NCBI GenBank assembly: GCA_034428435.1
Contig: DAOUHY010000316.1
Location: 1 to 27,688, forward strand
DNA from: Bin5 sp034428435
Lineage (GTDB): Bacteria > Chloroflexota > Anaerolineae > Caldilineales > Caldilineaceae
Length of the DNA: 27,688 nt
Reading direction: 5' to 3'
Below the pieces are notes generated by a model that had not been told where the DNA came from, did no database searches, and worked only from the letters and a program-made list of their open reading frames with translations. This document shows, in pieces, positions 23,542-27,688 of the stretch. The translations under genes and the position numbers were made by a program. Position 1 is the stretch's first letter. Each line of letters opens with the position of its first letter.

Positions 23542-25202
23542 AGGGCGCTCTGGAGGAGATTGACAGGGAGCGCATCGTCACCCGCATCTGGGCCAGGAGC
23601 CACAGCGTGTGGAGTGACAAGCCGGACGAGATCGTGGACCGGCTGGGCTGGCTGGACATAGCCGTCAGGATGGAGGAGGAGCGGCACTGCATCAGCGCCC
23701 TGTTGCAGGATTTGCAGCAGGAGGGCTACACGCAGGCGGTACTGCTGGGGATGGGGGGATCGAGCCTGGCGCCGGAGGTGTTTGCGCGTACATTCGGCAG
23801 CGGCCCGATGTCATTGCGGATATTGGACAGCACGCACCCGGCGGCCGTTCAGAGTGTGGCCGCCAGTTTGGATCCAGCGCGAACGCTATTCATTGTCGCC
23901 ACCAAGTCGGGCACTACGGCTGAAACGCTGTCCCTCTTCAAATATTTCTACAACCATCTTCAAGAGAAGCTCGGCGAAGCGGAGGCCGGTGCGCACTTTG
24001 TCGCGATAACGGATGCGGGCAGCGAACTCGTCAGACTGGGACAGTCGTGCAATTTCCGCGCAGTTTTTATCAATGATCCGAACATCGGCGGCCGCTATTC
24101 GGCGCTGTCGCACTTTGGTTTGATTCCGGCGGCGCTGCTGGGGGTCAATCTGCGGCGTCTGCTGCGGCGCGGCCAAGAGGCGAAGAACGACTGCGGACGG
24201 CATATAACCGGTTCGCTCAATCCCGGCGCGCAGATTGGCGTGGTGATGGCCGAGATGGCCAAAGCAGGGCGGGACAAACTGACGGTTATCGCCGACGAGG
24301 AGGTGGCTTCGTTCGCCGACTGGCTGGAGCAGTTGATCGCAGAGAGCACGGGCAAATCGGGGACGGGAATTGTGCCGGTGGTGGGTGAACCGGCGGCGTC
24401 ACCAGAGGCATACGGCGCGGACCGGTTGTTTGTTCATCTGCAGTGGAGCGACGCAGGGGCACAGGACGGGAAGGTGCAGGCGCTGATCGACGCCGGCCAT
24501 CCGGTGATCCGCGTGCGCTTCCGTGACCGGTACGACCTGGGGGGGCAGTTTTTCCTTTGGGAGTATGCTACAGCGGTGGCGGGGGCGCGGTTAGGCATTC
24601 ACCCGTTCGATCAACCGGATGTTGAGTCGGCGAAGCAGCAGTCGCGGCAGATGATGTCGGCCTATATGGAGAGCGGAAGCCTGCCTGCGCCGCAGCCGTC
24701 GCTGGAAAGTGCCGGCCTAAAAGTATACCTTGGTGACGGAGATGGGGACAGACCGCCCGGCAGTGCGGACGAAGCGCTGGCAGCCTTTGTGAACGGGGCG
24801 GCTGCGGGTGACTACATCAGTATACAGGCTTACATGCGGCCCTGTCCGTCCGTGGACAGGTTGCTAAAGAAAATGCAGGGACGTCTGCGGGACCGGACGA
24901 AGCTGGCGACGACTACCGGCTACGGCCCCCGTTTTCTGCACTCCACGGGGCAACTGCATAAGGGAGACCGGGGAAACGGTCTCTTTATCCAGTTTACTGA
25001 CAGGCCGTCTTCGGAGGCTGACATTCCCGACGAGCCGGGTTCGGCGGAGTCGGCGGTGCCGTTCGGTGTCCTGATCCAGGCCCAGTCGCTGGGGGACCGG
25101 CAGGCGCTGATCAATGCAGGGCGGCGCGTGTTGCGGATCGATTTGGGAGAAGAGGCGGAACCGGGATTGGAGCGGCTGGTCGATTCGCTGGCGGCAGTGT
25201 AA
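23517..25202 (+). CDS. pgi: Glucose-6-phosphate isomerase (-1-frame half of Tal-Pgi composite)
   Basis: Interconverts glucose-6-phosphate and fructose-6-phosphate. The coordinates assume a -1 shift at the T-run; 561 residues then follow, giving a 937-aa Tal-Pgi fusion, close to known fusions. Joining sequence RIWARSHSVWSDKPDEIVDR (about 23583-23642) is the usual linker start. Isomerase motifs follow: LLGMGGSSLAPEVF, LDSTHPAAVQS, FIVATKSGTTAETLSLF, VAITDAGS, and GRYSALSHFGLIPAALLGV (active-site region). The only internal start upstream of the conserved core is GTG 23607, with AGGAG 7 nt before it, but it lies inside the conserved linker (between Ser and Trp), so separate initiation would lose a conserved stretch. 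A short intact-only isomerase cannot be excluded. It is followed by rpiA (101 bp). Confidence 0.85.
   Translation, partial: YGALRSQVEGALEEIDRERIVTRIWARSHSVWSDKPDEIVDRLGWLDIAVRMEEERHCISALLQDLQQEGYTQAVLLGMGGSSLAPEVFARTFGSGPMSLRILDSTHPAAVQSVAASLDPARTLFIVATKSGTTAETLSLFKYFYNHLQEKLGEAEAGAHFVAITDAGSELVRLGQSCNFRAVFINDPNIGGRYSALSHFGLIPAALLGVNLRRLLRRGQEAKNDCGRHITGSLNPGAQIGVVMAEMAKAGRDKLTVIADEEVASFADWLEQLIAESTGKSGTGIVPVVGEPAASPEAYGADRLFVHLQWSDAGAQDGKVQALIDAGHPVIRVRFRDRYDLGGQFFLWEYATAVAGARLGIHPFDQPDVESAKQQSRQMMSAYMESGSLPAPQPSLESAGLKVYLGDGDGDRPPGSADEALAAFVNGAAAGDYISIQAYMRPCPSVDRLLKKMQGRLRDRTKLATTTGYGPRFLHSTGQLHKGDRGNGLFIQFTDRPSSEADIPDEPGSAESAVPFGVLIQAQSLGDRQALINAGRRVLRIDLGEEAEPGLERLVDSLAAV
23525..23556 (+). 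promoter_or_regulatory. Possible frameshift-stimulating stem-loop after the slippery site
   Basis: CCTCCGGAG (23525-23533) can pair with CTCTGGAGG (23548-23556): 9 bp with one G-U wobble, loop 14 nt, beginning 7 nt after the heptamer, a typical spacing. A rival stem GCCCTC/GAGGGC (23523-23528 with 23541-23546) begins 5 nt after it. The 0-frame TAG lies in the loop or at the edge of the stem. Confidence 0.45.
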
Positions 25203-25303
25203 GGGAAGCGAATGACAGGGGGAGTACGCGATCGGGAAAGGGCGCCCTGCAGGTGGGTGGGAGTCCTGATTCCGGTCGCGTTAACATTTTGAAACGGTGA
25301 CGA

Positions 25304-25999
25304 ATGCAGATTCAAGAGGTAGATGCACTGAAGCGGCAGGCAGCCGAGGCTGCGGTGGCGCATATTGAATCGGGGATGGTCGTGGGGTTGGGCGCGGGGA
25401 GTACGGCGCTGAAGGCGCTGGAATGTATCGCGGAGGGCCTGGCAGTGGGTAGGCTCACAGAGATTCTCGGCGTTCCCAGTTCGGAACAGGTGGCCGCAGA
25501 TGCGCGGCGGCTGGCGATTCCGCTGACCACCCTGGACTGTCATCCACGCATCGACCTGACGATCGACGGCGCCGATGAGGTCGATCCGCAGCTGCGCGTG
25601 ATCAAGGGCGGGGGCGGCGCGCTGCTGCGGGAGAAGATCGTTGCGCAGGCGAGCGAGCGTGAGATGATCATCGTGGATGAGCGCAAGCTATCTGAGCGAC
25701 TGGGCGAGAAGTGGGCGCTGCCGGTGGAGGTGCTTTCCTTTGGTCTGCGGACCCACGTGGCGTTCATTGAACGGCTTGGTGCGGCGGTGCAGGTGCGGAC
25801 AGTGCCGGACGGCAGTCATTTCAGAACGGACAGCGGCAATCTGATTCTCGACTGTGCGTTCGGTCCTATGGAAGATCCGGAGTGCATTGCAGGCGCGTTG
25901 GAGAGACGGGCGGGAATCGTTGAGCACGGCCTTTTCCTCGATCTGGTGACGGACTTGATCGTCGCCAGCCCCGCGGGTACGCAACATCAAACCAGATAA
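25304..25999 (+). CDS. rpiA: Ribose-5-phosphate isomerase A
   Basis: Converts ribulose-5-phosphate and ribose-5-phosphate in the pentose phosphate pathway. The 231-aa product has family length. Motifs: VVGLGAGSTALKALE (about residues 26-40), GVPSSEQVAADAR, IDLTIDGADEVDPQLR (catalytic Asp region, about 84-99) and IKGGGGALLREKIVAQAS (about 101-118) with catalytic Glu/Lys. The C-terminal GLFLDLVTDLIVAS is typical. ATG 25304 lacks a strong Shine-Dalgarno. It follows the isomerase by 101 bp and ends a cluster of sugar-phosphate genes that share one direction, before a strong terminator. Confidence 0.95.
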   Translation: MQIQEVDALKRQAAEAAVAHIESGMVVGLGAGSTALKALECIAEGLAVGRLTEILGVPSSEQVAADARRLAIPLTTLDCHPRIDLTIDGADEVDPQLRVIKGGGGALLREKIVAQASEREMIIVDERKLSERLGEKWALPVEVLSFGLRTHVAFIERLGAAVQVRTVPDGSHFRTDSGNLILDCAFGPMEDPECIAGALERRAGIVEHGLFLDLVTDLIVASPAGTQHQTR

Positions 26000-26021
26000 C
26001 CTAACAATCGATTGAACTGAG

Positions 26022-26073
26022 GAGGCGTCAGGGGATCCCGTTCTGCGGGGGCGGTCGACGCCTCTTTTGCTTT
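26022..26073 (+). terminator. Rho-independent terminator after rpiA
   Basis: GAGGCGTC (26022-26029) pairs with GACGCCTC (26057-26064), followed by TTTTGCTTTG. The 27-nt loop is large but the 8-bp stem is perfect. It lies 23 nt after the rpiA stop and closes the rightward cluster. Confidence 0.75.
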
Positions 26074-26118
26074 GTTGAAGGGGCGCGGACATCTTCTCTG
26101 CGATTGTTGGGAGGATTG

Positions 26119-26142
26119 GAGGCGGTCCGATAGGACCGCCTC
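26119..26142 (-). terminator. Perfect hairpin after the LysM lipoprotein gene
   Basis: GAGGCGGTCC-GATA-GGACCGCCTC is a perfect 10-bp stem with a 4-nt loop, 1 nt from the TGA of the leftward LysM gene. No T-run follows on the minus strand, so terminator function is plausible but not certain. Confidence 0.5.
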
Positions 26143-26143
26143 A

Positions 26144-27127
26144 TCAGTTCGATTGCGGGATAATCAGTTGATCTCCGACGCGTAGCAGGTCGGCGTTGGA
26201 GATGTTGTTGGCGGCCATGAGCGCGTCAACTGTGACATCGAACTGTTGGGCGATGCCGAGAAGGGTGTCGCCTTCCTGAACGGTGTAGAGGGTCTGGTTG
26301 AGGATGCTTACGTCGGCGGCGGACAGGCCGGGGATGAGGAGGACGGTATCCACTCTCACGACATGTGGATTGGTGATCGTGTTGCTGTTGAAGGCGATTA
26401 GTTCGGGCACGGTGACCCCGTATTGATCGGCGATGGATGCCAGGGTTTCGCCGGGGCGGACGGTGTGCGTGCCCACCTGTCGAGACAGCGCTGGATCGGC
26501 AGCGCCTCTCTGTGCACTGGGCTGGTCTGCGAACTCACTGGCACCGGGAATCAGTAACTCCTGGCCGATGGAGATGTTGTGCTCGTCGCGCAGGTTGTTG
26601 AGACTCATGATCTGGTTCAAGGCTACGTCGTAGCGAAGGGCGATTGACAGCAGCGTATCGCCCTCTTGAACCGTGTACCTGAACGGCTCGGGGGTGGCCG
26701 TGGGGATGCCTTCGGGCGTGGTCAGGCCGGGCACATAGGGCATACGAAGGACCTGGCCCACCTGGAGGGCGTCGGTAGTGAGCAGGTTCATCTCCCGAAT
26801 TCGCTGGATCTCCGTGCCGAATTTGTCGGCGATTGTTGAGAGGGTATCTCCCGGTCTGACCTCATAGGTGACTGTGGTCGGGACCGGCGTGTCTTCGGGT
26901 GTCGGCAAGGGCGTTGCGGAGGCCGCGGGTTGCGGCGTGTCCGGTTCCATGACGACCGGTTCTTCTTGCGGCGGTTCCGAGGCGTTGCCCTCCTCCTCGG
27001 CCACGCGCTCACGGGTACATGCGGAGAGCAGGAGAATTGCCGCCAGCGCCAGGATGACGCCGGACATCCGCTTAGAGATCATTGGTTGCGCTGCTGCTCT
27101 GTGATGTGAGCGCGACTGCGTGCCCAT
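26144..27127 (-). CDS. Lipoprotein with four LysM domains
   Basis: Probably a secreted, lipid-anchored cell-envelope protein that binds peptidoglycan or a similar glycan. The 327-aa product has a basic N-terminus, a hydrophobic segment and lipobox LLLSAC (Cys near residue 37), then a Pro/Glu/Thr-rich linker. Four LysM repeats follow at about 88-130, 150-195, 219-265 and 280-325. Each has the YxVxxGDTLxxIAxxFxV pattern: YEVRPGDTLSTIADKFG, YTVQEGDTLLSIALRYDV, HTVRPGETLASIADQYGV, YTVQEGDTLLGIAQQFDV. No catalytic domain is attached. ATG 27127 is chosen because GGAG lies 7 nt upstream; Met16 (27082) would also leave a good signal peptide but has no ribosome site. Confidence 0.9.
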   Translation of the reverse strand: MGTQSRSHHRAAAQPMISKRMSGVILALAAILLLSACTRERVAEEEGNASEPPQEEPVVMEPDTPQPAASATPLPTPEDTPVPTTVTYEVRPGDTLSTIADKFGTEIQRIREMNLLTTDALQVGQVLRMPYVPGLTTPEGIPTATPEPFRYTVQEGDTLLSIALRYDVALNQIMSLNNLRDEHNISIGQELLIPGASEFADQPSAQRGAADPALSRQVGTHTVRPGETLASIADQYGVTVPELIAFNSNTITNPHVVRVDTVLLIPGLSAADVSILNQTLYTVQEGDTLLGIAQQFDVTVDALMAANNISNADLLRVGDQLIIPQSN

Positions 27128-27189
27128 CGGTATTCTCCACTCCTGGAAGCCAATTGCCCGATTTGTTCGGGTCGAAAATCCGGAAACCT

Positions 27190-27237
27190 GAGCCCAGAGG
27201 GTCGTTGCAGCTGCCCCTGGGCTCTATTTTGTGTTTT
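27190..27237 (+). terminator. Terminator-like hairpin on the plus strand, no gene upstream
   Basis: GAGCCCAG (27190-27197) pairs with CTGGGCTC (27217-27224), extended by an inner GGG/CCC after a bulge, and is followed by TATTTTGTGTTTT. It has the form of an intrinsic terminator for plus-strand transcription, but no plus-strand gene ends nearby; the LysM gene starts 63 nt to the left in the other direction. It might end a small RNA, or belong to the leader of the leftward mRNA. The rest of the 229-bp gap shows nothing else. Confidence 0.5.
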
Positions 27238-27355
27238 CTGTCTGTGGGGAAGGGACAGAAGACGGCATGAAGTTAGCGTATCTGCCAATGCGAATCAATT
27301 AGCATATTGAATGATAGCACACGCATAAATGGCCCGCAAGCAGTATTGAAATTTG

Positions 27356-27685
27356 GGGTGCATCCCAGATTTGGGGTGGGAACAGTCTGGCGGGGAATCA
27401 GTGCCAGCGGTGGCTGGAATCGTTTACCGTCTGTTGGCGAGACGCAGGGCAGGCACAAGGCCTGGCCGGACGGTGGAATCCGTCAGTTGAGCGTGCGTGG
27501 GCAGGCACAAGGCCGGCACCTACAGGGAACTGACGGGGCTGAAGGAACGTAGTGTGGCGAACCCCTCTCGGGCAGGCACCCGTCCCGAATGTAGACACCA
27601 GGTCGGCGAGGCATGTTGTAGGAGAGGGGGCGTTGCGGGGGCGGAGCCCCCGCACAAGGGAGGGCCGAATAGGCCCGACCGCCCA
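27356..27685. repeat. Dispersed intergenic repeat, copy B (about 330 bp)
   Basis: Second copy of the element at 16700-17032, in the same orientation. The final 77 bp (27609-27685) are identical, including the hairpins GCGGGGGC-GGA-GCCCCCGC (27635-27653) and GGGCC-GAATA-GGCCC. The start (GGTGCATC-C-CAGATTTGGGGTG) is also well conserved. The middle differs by substitutions and indels. The window ends 3 nt beyond it, so the far flank cannot be compared. Confidence 0.8.
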
Positions 27686-27688
27686 GAA

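Noticed and set aside
23607..25202. Independent isomerase gene starting at GTG 23607 with AGGAG upstream
   Set aside because: The start lies within a conserved linker motif and would drop needed N-terminal sequence. A reinitiation role is possible but fusion by frameshift fits better.
1..27688. CRISPR arrays, tRNA or rRNA genes, transposases, phage genes
   Set aside because: No regularly spaced direct repeats, no cloverleaf or rRNA motifs, and no recombinase or transposase motifs were found by reading. A covariance-model search could still reveal a short RNA.

Overview
The window looks like chromosome of a high-GC free-living bacterium, most likely a Chloroflexota member of the Caldilinea/Anaerolinea type. 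This is inferred, not proven. The grounds are Tat-type lipoprotein sugar-binding proteins with Ala-rich lipobox regions, sugar ABC operons without their own ATPase, a transaldolase/phosphoglucose isomerase composite gene beside a polyphosphate-type glucokinase, abundant Gfo/Idh/MocA dehydrogenases, and short tandem plus dispersed intergenic repeats.

Left part (1-10466, minus strand). A housekeeping group yggS-proC-yggT (yggT is cut by the window edge) lies downstream of a YgeY-like M20 hydrolase. Upstream of these is a carbohydrate block transcribed leftwards: oxidoreductase, SMP-30/gluconolactonase, oxidoreductase, Tat-lipoprotein binding protein and two permeases. A 225-bp divergent promoter region at 10467-10691 separates it from a second sugar ABC operon on the plus strand (binding protein, two permeases), followed by a GH29 alpha-L-fucosidase that carries an unusual N-terminal ribbon-helix-helix-like extension. 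In both operons a stem-loop lies between the binding-protein gene and the first permease.

Middle (15523-20177). A DksA/TraR-type zinc-finger gene and upp form a minus-strand unit. A 332-bp dispersed repeat and a heptad repeat precede ruvB. Next comes a MNT-type nucleotidyltransferase (antitoxin-like) interrupted by a TGA where a Trp codon is expected. Then a two-gene minus-strand operon encodes an MTAP-like protein and an MBL-like protein, and both appear to have lost the catalytic residues of their families.

Right part (20200-27688). A perfect extended -10 promoter precedes a third Gfo/Idh/MocA gene, followed by a central-carbon cluster: polyphosphate-type glucokinase, transaldolase, glucose-6-phosphate isomerase and rpiA, closed by a strong terminator. 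The transaldolase and isomerase are the two halves of a known fused protein, but here they are in different frames. They join by a -1 shift exactly at a U-UUU-UUU heptamer followed, 7 nt later, by a possible 9-bp GC-rich stem. This is either a programmed frameshift that makes both Tal and Tal-Pgi, or an indel in a homopolymer. It is the most interesting signal in the window. A four-LysM lipoprotein and a second copy of the dispersed repeat end the window.

No CRISPR array, rRNA, tRNA, transposase or phage gene was seen.
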